64,000 nucleotides of DNA from Streptomyces sp. NBC_01294 (GTDB lineage: Bacteria > Actinomycetota > Actinomycetes > Streptomycetales > Streptomycetaceae). Within the stretch, counting starts at the first letter, position 1; every line of letters begins with the position of its first letter. This document shows, piece after piece, positions 25,392-34,357 of this stretch. Location: NCBI RefSeq assembly GCF_035917235.1, contig NZ_CP108424.1, positions 222,738-286,737 of the forward strand, written 5' to 3'. The notes under the pieces were generated by a model. The model had not been told where the DNA came from, made no database searches, and saw nothing but the letters and a program-made list of their open reading frames with translations. Both the position numbers and the translations under genes were made by a program.

Positions 25392-25658
25392 GTCCGTCCC
25401 TTCGGTGCGCGCTGGCGGGAGTACGCCGAGGGTCGCGCTACAGCCCGAAGACGTGCTCCCTTCTCCCCCACCAGGGTCTTCCGATTCGGTTCGGGCGGCT
25501 ATTCCCGGATTGTCGTGTCTTGACCGGTGTGGGACACGGCGGTAAGCGGGCTGGCCGTGCGGGCGGCGGCACGAGCTGTCCCCGGCCGCCGCGCATCGTG
25601 TCGTTGCGGGCAGGCCCCCGGCGGGCTGCGTCCGGCAGGGGCCTGGGCGGACCCGGCT

Positions 25659-25860
25659 ACAGCAGCTCATGGCCCAGGTGTGGGAGTCGCCGTTGTCGTT
25701 GGCCGCGCCGTTGTAGCCGACCTCCTGGCCGGGAGCGAGGCAGATGGTCATGAGCCCGCCCCTGGCGTGCCCGGGAGTAGAACTTGACGTGGTCCTTGAT
25801 GCCCGGACCGGAGATGCCGTGGAGTCCTCGGGTCCGAGTAGGACAGGAAACCGGTGTTGC
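25659..25860 (-). pseudogene. Fragment of a small secreted protein
   Basis: Two frames give GIKDHVKFYSRARQG and then MTICLAPGQEVGYNGAANDN with a closing GDSHTWAMSCC. The pattern resembles the end of secreted peptidase-inhibitor-like (I36 type) proteins. The signal peptide is missing and the frame is shifted. The rest of 25392-26150 shows no convincing gene. Confidence 0.4.
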
Positions 25861-26150
25861 TGTCAGAACTTTTGACAGGCTGCGATCCGGGCTTGGTCGT
25901 CCTGGGCCGGTGACCACGCGAGGCGGCGGGTGAGCAGCCGGGTGGCCAGGGCTTCAATGGCGGTTGTGGTGGTGACTGCCCGGTCTCCTGCGCCCTCTGC
26001 TGCGCCCGCCGCGGGAACGCGGTGATGCGGTGGGCAGATGTCCGTATGAAGTCGTCTTTCCGTTCTTGTCCTGCGGAGAGGGTGTGGTGGTACTGGCCTG
26101 CGAATGGCGGTCGGGAGCACTCCATCCGCCATCGGCCACAGGGCCCGCCC

Positions 26151-26711
26151 TCACGGACACCAGGAGCTGCCGCTCTGGCTCGCCCGGGCCTCCACCGTGT
26201 AGCCCTGCTCCCCGTCGAATGCCCAGGACACGCCGAGATGGGAGGTGGCACCGTCGATCCGCTTGGTGAAGCAGAGGCCGATCCGCTCGCCGTCCGGGTC
26301 GTTGCGCCCGGCGGGCTCGTCCGGCTCGGGCGGTGCTGGCAGCCAGCCGTTCTGGGCGGCGGCCGTCCGGTAGTAGGCGACTACGTCCGCCCGGCGGGCG
26401 GGCTCGGTGTACTCCCGGCCGACGTACGCGAAGGCGTCGTCGTCGTCGCAGCCGGAGAAGGACGCGTCGTCGGCCTGTGCTCCTTGCGGGGTGCCGAGCG
26501 CCCGGACCTGGGCGGCCATCGGCTCCTGCAATGCCGCGTCCGCGGCGGTGCAGCCGTAGATCCCGCCGTTGAGGGCCCACCAGCCACCTATGACGGTGAG
26601 TGTGCCGAAGACCAGTCCGCCCGCGACTACGGACGCTCCCACCCGAAGATCGTTCACGGGCGGGAGCGTACCGGTCGGCCGCGGCGGGGAGAACTTGGGC
26701 ACCCGCACCAT
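26151..26711 (-). CDS. Membrane-anchored hypothetical protein
   Basis: 186 residues. A hydrophobic N-terminal helix at about 30-55 (VGASVVAGGLVFGTLTVIGG) is followed by an extracytoplasmic domain with four cysteines (GIYGCTAAD, FSGCDDDD, GLCFTKR and a C-terminal WCP) and an ADVVAYYRTAAAQNGW helix, as in small secreted proteins of Streptomyces. Start uncertain among ATG 26729, ATG 26711 and a downstream GTG. No neighbours in an operon. Confidence 0.6.
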   Translation of the reverse strand: MVRVPKFSPPRPTGTLPPVNDLRVGASVVAGGLVFGTLTVIGGWWALNGGIYGCTAADAALQEPMAAQVRALGTPQGAQADDASFSGCDDDDAFAYVGREYTEPARRADVVAYYRTAAAQNGWLPAPPEPDEPAGRNDPDGERIGLCFTKRIDGATSHLGVSWAFDGEQGYTVEARASQSGSSWCP

Positions 26712-27192
26712 GCCGCCCCGGCCCCTCACGCGGAGTTAGGCCGGGGACCACTGGGCCGACTTGCCGTCCGAGGGGGCTGGGTCACCGTCATGGCGATGGG
26801 CGCTGAGGTGGACCCGATACGGCAGGGAGATCTTCGACCTGGCCACCAGGGGGATGCCAAGGCCGCTCTCGGGCAGATTTGCGCCCAGAGGAAGGGCTGG
26901 CTCCAGGTGGCGGGTCATGACGGTGGCCCTTCCGAGGCCACCGTCCACCTCTGATTTTTCGCCGAGGACCACGACCCGGCGCGCAGCCCGTGAACGAGGC
27001 GCTTGACCGAAGCCTCGAGTACCTGGAAGAACCGGTGGGCCGCCGCATCGACGGTACTGCCGGCTGGCTACGGAAGCGTGTTGTTGAAGACGGCGGGTGG
27101 CTTCTGCAGAGCCGTGGCCGCGAACTTGAACCTCCCAGAGCCTGTCGTGCCAGCGGTCTGGCCCGCCGACTTGTCGCTGGCGCGCTGGTGAC
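26712..27192. other. Intergenic stretch, no confident gene
   Basis: A minus-strand frame ends in MTRHLEPALPLGANLPESGL and HLSAHRHDGDPAPSDGKSAQ, which reads partly like protein but lacks a family and has a poor upstream half. Left unassigned. Confidence 0.3.
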
Positions 27193-27783
27193 ATGATCAA
27201 CAGACCGCCTCGGCCAGCACCCGCCAAGTACGTCCTGTTCGATGTGGACGGTACGTTGATCAATGCGGTGGAAAACCAGCGGCTGGTCTGGCGGGCGTGG
27301 GCGAAGCAGTACGGTCTGGACCCCGAAGAGGTCTACGAGACGGCTTTGCGTACCAGGCCTCTGGAGACATTCGCCTGGGTCGCTCCGCACTGCGACCCGG
27401 CGGAGTGCCTGGCGGCTCTGCACGAGTTGGAGGACGAAGACGTCCGATCCGGCATCTACGCGGCCTTCGACGGCGCAGCGGATCTGCTGGGCGCCCTGTC
27501 GGCGGGCTCGTGGGCGCTGGTGACCTCGAACTACGAACACCGAGTACGCGGCCGCTTCGCCCGGACCGGCCTGCCGGTCCCCGAAGTCCTTGTGGACGCG
27601 GCCGCCGTGGTGGAAGGCAAGCCTGCGCCCGCGCCGTATTGCAGGCCGCCATGCGGCTCGGTGCCGAACCCCACGACTGCCTGGTCGTCGAAGACGCGCC
27701 TTTGGACCGTCCCCGCCGCCGACGGCGGCGGCAGCCCGCGCGTGCTGGCCCCCGGCGCCTCCTCCCCGGCCCGGCTCGGCTGA
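27193..27783 (+). pseudogene. HAD-superfamily hydrolase, frame-shifted
   Basis: Starts MINRPPRPAPAKYVLFDVDG with the DxDGT nucleophile motif (DVDGT), then the cap, VTSNYEHRVRGRFARTGL (motif II serine) and VEGKPAPAPY (motif III lysine). At about 27638 one base is missing: the other frame continues LQAAMRLGAEPHDCLVVEDA, which holds motif IV. The distal end is unclear. Probably an inactive phosphatase of the phosphoglycolate type. Confidence 0.75.
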
Positions 27784-27802
27784 CGGGGCAAACCGGCGAA
27801 GT

Positions 27803-28213
27803 TCAGGCCAGGAAGCGCTCAAGGGCCTCGCGGGCACGGGCGTTCGAGGCGGCGACGCCGGCCAGGGACCGGGCCAGGGTGTCGATCCACTCGTCCAGGC
27901 CCACCGGGCGCCGTGAGAGCACGATGCCCCGGACCTCGTGGCAGACCGCCCCGGTCACCCGCCCCCGGTCCATCCGCAGAGAAAGCCGCTGCTCACCGAG
28001 CGCCACGTCCAGATCGGCGACCGAACCCTCCCGCCCGGCCACCCGGTCGGCGACGGAACGCCTGCGCGTGACCCGCACGGCGCCGGGCGGCAGCGAGTCC
28101 GCCAGGCTCGCCAACAGCACGTTGGCGTACAGGTCCAGGTCCGCGCTGTCCCGGCGCAGCGCCGCGGCCAGCAGTTCCACTTCCATCTCAGGCGTCCCAG
28201 GCATCTCAGGCAT
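27803..28213 (-). CDS. Conserved hypothetical protein in YbjQ operon
   Basis: 136 residues, soluble: ELLAAALRRDSADLDLYANV, PPGAVRVTRRRSVADRVAGR, LGEQRLSLRMDRGRVTGAVC and a closing helix ALERFLA. The start lies eight bases inside the preceding YbjQ-type gene, so it is the last gene of a three-gene operon. The pattern is of a small regulatory or adaptor protein; no family name is claimed. Confidence 0.7.
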   Translation of the reverse strand: MPEMPGTPEMEVELLAAALRRDSADLDLYANVLLASLADSLPPGAVRVTRRRSVADRVAGREGSVADLDVALGEQRLSLRMDRGRVTGAVCHEVRGIVLSRRPVGLDEWIDTLARSLAGVAASNARAREALERFLA

Positions 28214-29069
28214 CGAGGCTCAGCACCATGGTCGGCCGGTCGATGACGTGGTCGTCGCGGAGCGGGCGCACCGCCGTCCCGATCGCGAAGAACTCGGTGG
28301 TGTGCGACCCCCAGGTATGAGAGTGCTGCTGCAACTGCACCGCCACGATCCCCTCGGCCTCCAGGGCGTTCCCCTCCGCCTGCATGCGGCTCATCGCCAG
28401 CCCGCGTGCGTCGTAGAGCGCCTGGGTGAACGGCTCGATCTCGACGTTGCGGCCCGCGTTGCCGAGTACTTGGCCGAACCGCTGGTGTGCCACGTGGTAG
28501 ACGCACGAGCCCATGACCATGTCCAGTGGCGCGTACCCGGCCCGAACCAATGTCCAGAAGTCCTGGCCGGACAGGTTCGAGGTGAACGGCTTGCCCTTGT
28601 TGTTGAGCCAGGTCCCGCCCGGTCCGGGGTCGGCGCCGTCCGCCTTCACGGCCGTGCCGATCGCGATGAACTCGGCTATGTCCGACCCGAACTCCTTGAA
28701 CTCGATGTCCAGGCGCACCCCCACGATCCCGTCCGCCCCCAGGGCGCTCGCCTCCGCCTCCATCCGGTTCATCGCCAGCTCGCGCGCGTCGTACATGGCC
28801 TGTGACAGCTTGGTCAGCTCCTGGTTCTTCGACCACCGGCCGAACTGGATGCCGACGTGGTAGACGGAGGTGCCGAGGACCAGGCCGAGGGGCCGGAAAC
28901 CGACCTCGCGCACCAGCAGGAACTCGTTCACCGTCAGGTCCGAGGTGAAGAGCGACCCCTTCTCGCCCGGTTGTAGCTGCGCGAGCCGCCGCATCGCGTC
29001 CTCGGCCACGCCCTCCGCAGCCGGCCCTGCGGTTCCCCCGGCCGGCCCCTGCCCCGTTCGCTCGGTCAT
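28206..29069 (-). CDS. Tandem YbjQ (DUF74) heavy-metal-binding-type protein
   Basis: 287 residues with two YbjQ-type repeats: FTSDLTVNEFLLVREVGFRP ... ALGADGIVGVRLDIEFKEF, and FTSNLSGQDFWTLVRAGYAP ... ALEAEGIVAVQLQQHSH. YbjQ domains form beta-rich pentamers and are annotated as metal-binding on weak evidence. The ATG overlaps the stop of the upstream paralogue (29071), so the operon is 29071, 28206, 27803 in order. No transport or enzyme gene nearby. Confidence 0.8.
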   Translation of the reverse strand: MTERTGQGPAGGTAGPAAEGVAEDAMRRLAQLQPGEKGSLFTSDLTVNEFLLVREVGFRPLGLVLGTSVYHVGIQFGRWSKNQELTKLSQAMYDARELAMNRMEAEASALGADGIVGVRLDIEFKEFGSDIAEFIAIGTAVKADGADPGPGGTWLNNKGKPFTSNLSGQDFWTLVRAGYAPLDMVMGSCVYHVAHQRFGQVLGNAGRNVEIEPFTQALYDARGLAMSRMQAEGNALEAEGIVAVQLQQHSHTWGSHTTEFFAIGTAVRPLRDDHVIDRPTMVLSLDA

Positions 29070-29070
29070 G

Positions 29071-29919
29071 TCAGCGCTCGCGCTCCAGTCTCATGATGGT
29101 CAGTGTCCCGGGCCCGGCGGGCCGCTCGGAGCGGCGGAACCGGGCGATCGTGGTGCCGACGAAGACCGCCTCCGCCGTGAGGTCGCGCGCGCCTTCGATT
29201 CCGGGGCATTCGCTCTCACTCACCGTCAGCTCCGGTCCCTCCACCACCACCCCGTCGCCACCGTGCTTCACGGCCTCGAGGGCCAGTCGTCCCCGGGCGT
29301 CCTGGCGGGCGTGGTGGAGCAGCCGGGTGTACGCGGGGACTTCCTGGTTCTCGGCGGTCCACGCTTTTCGGCGGGAGGTACGCCAGTCGTCGTGCCGGGT
29401 CGCGAGGGCGATGCCGAAGGCGAGACCGGTGGGAACCCATCCGCGGTCCATGAGCTTGGCGACGTCCTGGCCGCTGAGGTGCGAGGTGAAGGGAAGACGC
29501 GGTCTGATGCGCGAACGGGCCCGGACCGCGGTGCCCCACGCGGTGAACTCCAGACCCCCGGCGGGGAACTTGCCGACCCGCAGCGTCACCCCGACGATCC
29601 CGTCACCGCCGAGCGTGCGGCACTCGGCCACCGCGCGGGTAAGGGCCAGCGTCCGCGCCGCGTACATCGACTGCACCGTTTGCGAGGAGGACGACACCCG
29701 CATCGAGGAGGACCACTCCGCGCCGCAGGTGCCCGCCCATTGGCCCGGGCTGTTCCAAGAGGACCGGTTGAAGACGGCTGTGCCGAACACCTGCCCGACC
29801 GGATCGAACCCGACGCCCCTGACCGCGGCGAACTCCTCGGACGACAGCGTCGAGTTCCAGGTGCCACGGACCTCCGGCGGACCGGTGTCCCGTCCGTGCG
29901 TCATCGGCTCCCGTGCCAT
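29071..29919 (-). CDS. Second tandem YbjQ-type protein
   Basis: 282 residues with the same double plan: STLSSEEFAAVRGVGFDPVG ... LGGDGIVGVTLRVGKFPAGG, and FTSHLSGQDVAKLMDRGWVP ... KHGGDGVVVEGPELTVSE. It is more divergent and begins with a short polar tail (MAREPMTHGRDTGPPEVRG). First gene of the operon. The two proteins may form mixed ring assemblies. Confidence 0.78.
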   Translation of the reverse strand: MAREPMTHGRDTGPPEVRGTWNSTLSSEEFAAVRGVGFDPVGQVFGTAVFNRSSWNSPGQWAGTCGAEWSSSMRVSSSSQTVQSMYAARTLALTRAVAECRTLGGDGIVGVTLRVGKFPAGGLEFTAWGTAVRARSRIRPRLPFTSHLSGQDVAKLMDRGWVPTGLAFGIALATRHDDWRTSRRKAWTAENQEVPAYTRLLHHARQDARGRLALEAVKHGGDGVVVEGPELTVSESECPGIEGARDLTAEAVFVGTTIARFRRSERPAGPGTLTIMRLERER

Positions 29920-30098
29920 CGACCTCTCGACTCACTACTGACTGGGTGGATCGCCTCGCCCGTTTGGCAGCGTATGTCATCGAACGGATCAGCGGAACGG
30001 TGACCAAGGGCTCCGCCGCCCAATCCCGCCCCGGAACACGGGAACGCAAGTGCAGGACCGCCCTGCGGGCCCTCGGGGGCCGTCCCGATTGCCCCACG

Positions 30099-30659
30099 TC
30101 AACACGGGCACGGTGGCTCACCCCGGCCCGCCCGCCCCGTTGCCACCGGGCACGCCACCCGCCGCCCGCCCCACAGGCACGCGGTCACGCCCGGCAGTCC
30201 GCGCGGACGTGTGCATTCCGCAGGGGCCGCCGCCCTCCGCGGGCCTTGCGGCTTCTCGGTGGCCAGGCCGTCGAGCTGGCGGACGAGTTCGGTGAGGAGC
30301 CCGGTGAGGTCCGGGGGGAGTTGGACGGCCGCGTCCCGGATCGCCGACAGGTGTGCGTCGTAGTCCGCGACCGGCCCGGACAGGTCGACGTCCGCCTCGT
30401 ACAGCGGCTCGGTGGTCCAGTCGAGGGGGTACTCGGCCATGGCCCGCCAGCCGCACGAGCAGGTCCCCCGCAGGAGGGCGGCCCGGGGCCGGCCGAACCG
30501 GCCATCATAGGCGTGCCACTCGGTCGAGGACGGCAGGGACGGTCCGCTGCCCACGTCGAAGTAGACCGGGCCCGGCTCGCTGCCGTCGGCCAGCAGCACC
30601 CCCACCGCTCCCTCGTGCGCGGCTCCCAACGCCTGCAGCACCCTGTCCGTGACGACCAT
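30099..30659 (-). CDS. Hypothetical protein with CxC motif
   Basis: 186 residues: MVVTDRVLQALGAAHEGAVG, a beta-rich middle, a GTCSCGWRAMAEYPLDW stretch, and a helix of LTGLLTELVRQLDGL. The tail (CTRPRGLPGVTACLWGGRRV...) may be read past a worn end. ATG 30659 is preceded by GAGGAGGAG. Unknown family; the CSCGW motif suggests binding of a metal. Confidence 0.6.
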   Translation of the reverse strand: MVVTDRVLQALGAAHEGAVGVLLADGSEPGPVYFDVGSGPSLPSSTEWHAYDGRFGRPRAALLRGTCSCGWRAMAEYPLDWTTEPLYEADVDLSGPVADYDAHLSAIRDAAVQLPPDLTGLLTELVRQLDGLATEKPQGPRRAAAPAECTRPRGLPGVTACLWGGRRVACPVATGRAGRGEPPCPC

Positions 30660-31067
30660 CTCCTCCTCGTGGCGCGGGGTCGGGCTGGCCGAGAGGCCGG
30701 TCCACGACCTCCAGGCTGCCCCGACCGGCCTGCCCACGCACAGCGTTTCCCCCCACAGCGGCCCATCGAGCGACGCGGAAACCGGCCGCCCGGCCTGGGA
30801 CGCTCCGACTACCCTGGCCAGCAACCGGGCTCCAGTGGCCTCGCCAGCCCCGCAGCACAACACCGGCGGCGGGGCTTGGCCGTCCCCTTATACCGATGTG
30901 GACTGCAGGGCGGCGCGACGTCGCCTGGCAGCGGGCGCCGGCTGCGCGACAGCGGCAGTAACGCCCGCGGTGGCGGGTGCGGCCATGGCCTGCTGTTGCG
31001 AGCGCCGGAAGAGGGCGGCCCCTTCACCGGGCTGCTGCCGCCCGGGGCCCGTTGCCGGGGGAGGGGC

Positions 31068-31540
31068 TCAGGACAGCGGGGTCGGTTTGCGGGGTGGGGG
31101 TACGGCGCGGAGGAGTTCCCACAGGGGGCGGGATCCGGCGGCCCACTGGGCGAGGAGGTGGCGGTCGACCAGGTGCAGGCGCTGCGACTTGGCGAAGGTG
31201 ACGGCGTTGCTGGTGATGCGGCCGTTGGTGAGCATGACCAGCACGTCACCTCCGTGGACCTGACGTCCGGTGCCGTTGAGGACGTGGAGGTCGGGGGCCG
31301 ACAGGCTTCCCGGACCAGCCGGCCTTGTGGTGCTTGCACTGGATGACCCAGCGCCGGCCGTACGGATCGGTGGCTTTCACGTCCGCACCGTTGTTGCCGC
31401 GGCCGCCGACCTGCAGGGCATCCGCGCAGCCGTCGCGGTGCATCAGGTCCCGCACGGCGAACTCGAACTGCCGGTGGTGCAGCCGGTCCAGGAGATCCTG
31501 CCGGACCAGGAAGCGGGCCTCCTGGTCGGCTCACGACAAT
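31068..31540 (-). pseudogene. Mrr-like restriction endonuclease gene, multiply broken
   Basis: Pieces: RQFEFAVRDLMHRDGCADAL then VGGRGNNGADVKATDPYGRR and WVIQCKHHKAGWSGKPVG, which give the D...QxK catalytic motif of Mrr-type nucleases; after a two-base loss the other frame gives PDLHVLNGTGRQVHGGDVLV and MLTNGRITSNAVTFAKSQRL. A stop codon interrupts the N-terminal part. Intact relatives often have an N-terminal membrane segment, absent here. Confidence 0.7.
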
Positions 31541-31641
31541 GGCCCGCTCCCGCTCCCGCTCCCGCTCCACCACCACCCCCACCCTGGCCCCCGGACAGAC
31601 GCCACCGCAGCGGCCGCGGCTTTGGCGCGGCCGCGGGGGAG

Positions 31642-32367
31642 TCAATGCCAGCAGGACGGCCGGACGCGGAGCAGTTCGGTCCGCAGCACGGGTGTGCCGT
31701 CGACCGGCGCCGGGTCCTCCGCGGTCGGCTCGATTCCTCCGGCGGCGGTTTTGTCGAGTGTTGCCAGGCCGTCGGGGCCGACCGTGCCGAACACCGTGTA
31801 GTTCGGGCGTAGTGCGGAGTCGCCGTAAACGACGAAAAACTGTGAGCCGTTCGTGTCCGGGCCGGCGTTGGCCATCGCCAGCAGGCCGCGCCCGTACAGG
31901 CGGCGCGCGCCGGTCGGATCGGTCGGTGCGGGTGGCAAATCCACCGGCAGCTCGTCCTTGTACTTGTACCCGGGCCCTCCCTCACCGGTACCGGTCGGGT
32001 CGCCGCACTGCAGGACCTTCAGCGTCGGATACGCCGTCAGACGGTGGCACACCGTCCGGTCGTAGAACCCATGCCGTGCCAGGTGCAGAAAACTCTGGAC
32101 CGTGCACGGCGCCTTGGCCTGGTCCAAACGCAGTGGGAGCGGACCCTGGCTGGTCGGAACAGCCATGTCAACCGTGCCACGGCTAGGGGTGCGCCGCGGG
32201 TCAGGCGGCAGCGGAACATGACGCGCGGGCGGCTCGTCCGGGGTCTGTGTGTACTGGCAAGGGCCGTGCGTGGTGCGCGGCGGAGCGCCGTCGGAAGCGG
32301 TGGCGGCACTTCCCCCGGACACAACTAACGTCACGGCCGCAAATGCGCTGATCAGTGCTCGGTTCAT
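31642..32367 (-). CDS. Secreted peptidyl-prolyl cis-trans isomerase (cyclophilin type)
   Basis: 241 residues: a signal peptide (MNRALISAFAAVTLVVSGGS), a Pro-rich spacer, and a cyclophilin domain: VQSFLHLARHGFYDRTVCHR, LAMANAGPDTNGSQFFVVYG and YTVFGTVGPDGLATLDKTA. The GSQFF core and FG-V motif are canonical. It would speed proline isomerisation in secreted proteins. Ends SCWH. Confidence 0.9.
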   Translation of the reverse strand: MNRALISAFAAVTLVVSGGSAATASDGAPPRTTHGPCQYTQTPDEPPARHVPLPPDPRRTPSRGTVDMAVPTSQGPLPLRLDQAKAPCTVQSFLHLARHGFYDRTVCHRLTAYPTLKVLQCGDPTGTGEGGPGYKYKDELPVDLPPAPTDPTGARRLYGRGLLAMANAGPDTNGSQFFVVYGDSALRPNYTVFGTVGPDGLATLDKTAAGGIEPTAEDPAPVDGTPVLRTELLRVRPSCWH

Positions 32368-32479
32368 CTTGCGCGCCCTCCTGATGATCGCCAGGTTTTG
32401 GAGCGGTCGCAGTCTAGGACGTGGTGTGGTCGGCGGGAATGGTCAACGACAGGAGGCCCGCGAGGGGCGCTGGTCCAGG

Positions 32480-32710
32480 ACCGCGGCGGTCGGACCTGGT
32501 GGCGGTCGCCGGGCAGCGCCCCGGCGGCCTGGCCCTCGACGGCGAGCTCGTCGTCTGGGACCCCGCGATCGGCCGGCTGTCGTTCCAGGCGTTGCAGCAC
32601 CGCCGCCCGCGCCCGCAGCGCCCCGGGCCTGGCCGCCCGGTGGTCGACCTACTCCATCTCCTTCGACCTTTTGAAGCTCGACGGCGAGCAGCTCCTACGG
32701 CGGCCTTACA
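32480..32710 (+). pseudogene. ATP-dependent DNA ligase fragment (copy 1)
   Basis: Reads GLALDGELVVWDPAIGRLSF, QALQHR, and in another frame WSTYSISFDLLKLDGEQLLR. The ELVVW...FDLL...G pattern belongs to the nucleotidyltransferase domain of LigD/LigC-type ligases. Frame-shifted and lacking both the KYDG motif and the C-terminal half. A similar piece lies at 47.87 kb and Ku is 1.6 kb away. Confidence 0.65.
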
Positions 32711-32815
32711 CCGCGGTCAGGCAGAACTGCCACGTCGACGGACGAAGAGAGATCGCCCTGCACACGGTGGCGGCCAGCCCAGTGGCTGGGAGAGGGCCGG
32801 GGCACCCCCGCCCCA

Positions 32816-33820
32816 CTAGGAGGCGTGCGTCCCGGCCAGGTTGTCCGCCCGGGCCTGCCCGCGGAAGGCCGCGGGCGGCAGGCCATAGGCCTCGCGGAAC
32901 GCCCGGCTGAACGCGGACGCGTGCCGGAAGCCCCGCCGGGCGCCGATGACGTGCACGGGCACCTCCTGGTGCAGCGGGTCCGCCAGGTCCTGGCGTGCCC
33001 GCGCGAGCCGCTGGCCCTGAAGGAAAGCAGCGGCCGTCGCCCCGTCCCCCGCCTGCTGGAACACCCGGTGGAGATAGCTGACGGAGATGTGGTGGGCGGC
33101 GGCGATCGCGGGGACGTCCAGCAGCGGATCGTCGGCGTTGTCCCGGATGAAGGCCATCACGCGGAGCGCCAGGGCACGCCGGTGCGTCTCCGGGGTCAAG
33201 GACCGGTCCGCTTCGAGGACACCGGCGAAGAGCGAGGCGACGAGATCGGCCAGTACGCCGCTCAGGCGCGGGCCCTCGGCCGGACGGTACGACCGGCTGT
33301 CCTTGGTCACCTGGTCGAGGAAGGTGGCCAGCAGGGCCCCCATTCCCTCCCGGGCCGAGATGCGCTTGCCGATGACCCGGCCAGCGGTGTGCGGGGGCAG
33401 CGGCAGCAGCGCCTTGGGTACCTCGACCCCGATGATCTCGACGGAATGCGGGCCGGAACTGATCTCGAACGGCCGTGACGTGTCACTGGTGTGGATGTCA
33501 AACACACCGTGCACCACGGTGTTCTTGCCCAGCGTTACCGCTCCCGCCCCGCGTTTGATCAGCGAGAGGTGGAACGCCTCGGGGTCCGACCTCGCTATCA
33601 GCTTCGGTGTGCGCTGGAAGATCAGGGGACGGCATTCCATCGGATAGACCGTGATCCCGCCGAGCGAGATGACGCGCTGGTTCACCCAGAAGTCGGCGGC
33701 GTGCTCACTGCGCATCTCCATGGGCGCATGCGTCTCCGACATCAGGGCCCGCCAGCTCTCGAAACGGTCGGCGGGCGCTAGTTCCGCGCTGCGGAACGTT
33801 CTCTCGGGCAGCATGATCAC
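32816..33820 (-). CDS. AraC-family transcriptional regulator
   Basis: 334 residues. N-terminal AraC-ligand-binding-like domain (ELAPADRFESWRALMSETHA, FHLSLIKRGAGAVTLGKNTV), and a C-terminal AraC DNA-binding domain with two helix-turn-helices: LDVPAIAAAHHISVSYLHRV and HVIGARRGFRHASAFSRAFR then EAYGLPPAAFR. No target operator was found. No metabolic gene beside it suggests the effector. Confidence 0.87.
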   Translation of the reverse strand: MIMLPERTFRSAELAPADRFESWRALMSETHAPMEMRSEHAADFWVNQRVISLGGITVYPMECRPLIFQRTPKLIARSDPEAFHLSLIKRGAGAVTLGKNTVVHGVFDIHTSDTSRPFEISSGPHSVEIIGVEVPKALLPLPPHTAGRVIGKRISAREGMGALLATFLDQVTKDSRSYRPAEGPRLSGVLADLVASLFAGVLEADRSLTPETHRRALALRVMAFIRDNADDPLLDVPAIAAAHHISVSYLHRVFQQAGDGATAAAFLQGQRLARARQDLADPLHQEVPVHVIGARRGFRHASAFSRAFREAYGLPPAAFRGQARADNLAGTHAS

Positions 33821-34016
33821 GGGTTTACACCGGCCGTGGCGGCCCGCGCAACAAGAGCCGGGGCCCCGGGGCGCGGGCGGCGGGGCGACTCTCCGTCAAG
33901 ACACTGTGCACGCCGGGCCAATGCGCGGTGCTCCAGGGCTTGGCAGAGTGGGCGCCGGAGGGTCGGTGAGGGGACGGGAAACCGGAGCCCCCGCCGACGA
34001 CCGGGGGGCCTCTCGC

Positions 34017-34085
34017 GGTCCCGGCACTGAGCTGACGCCGCCCGAGGACGGGGGTTTCGGGCGGCGTCAGCTCAGTGCCGGGACC
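34017..34085. terminator. Very long perfect hairpin (29-bp arms)
   Basis: 29-base arms (starting GGTCCCGGCACTGAGCTGAC) are perfectly inverted around an 11-base loop. It lies after the Ku gene and before the AraC start, so it is a probable terminator, but the arm length is unusual. Confidence 0.65.
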
Positions 34086-34102
34086 AGGCCGTCTAGACGC
34101 TT

Positions 34103-34133
34103 GTGGCAGCCCCGCGTGGGGCGGGGCTGCCAC
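34103..34133. terminator. Hairpin terminator downstream of ku
   Basis: A 13-bp perfect stem, GTGGCAGCCCCGC and complement, with a 5-base loop. With the longer hairpin at 34017-34085 it forms a double terminator. Confidence 0.7.
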
Positions 34134-34357
34134 GAACGGGGAGTGCTGACTACTTGGCCAGCCGCTTCGCGATGCTGATTCGTGCGTGGTCGTCCCGCAG
34201 TTCGCGCGGCCAACGCTCATCGACACCACGGCGGCGTCTTCCGCCACCCGCTCAGGTTCCAGCGGCTGCGCTTGGACATGGGCGTGGAGGATGTTCTGCG
34301 GTTCGGAACCGGGCCGACCGAGGCCGCCGGTTGAAGGGCCGAACGTCTCCCGGCTGC
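34134..34357. other. Intergenic remnant downstream of ku
   Basis: On the minus strand a short frame reads ERWPRELRDDHARISIAKRL and stops. It looks like the C-terminal end of a lost gene; family unknown. Confidence 0.3.
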
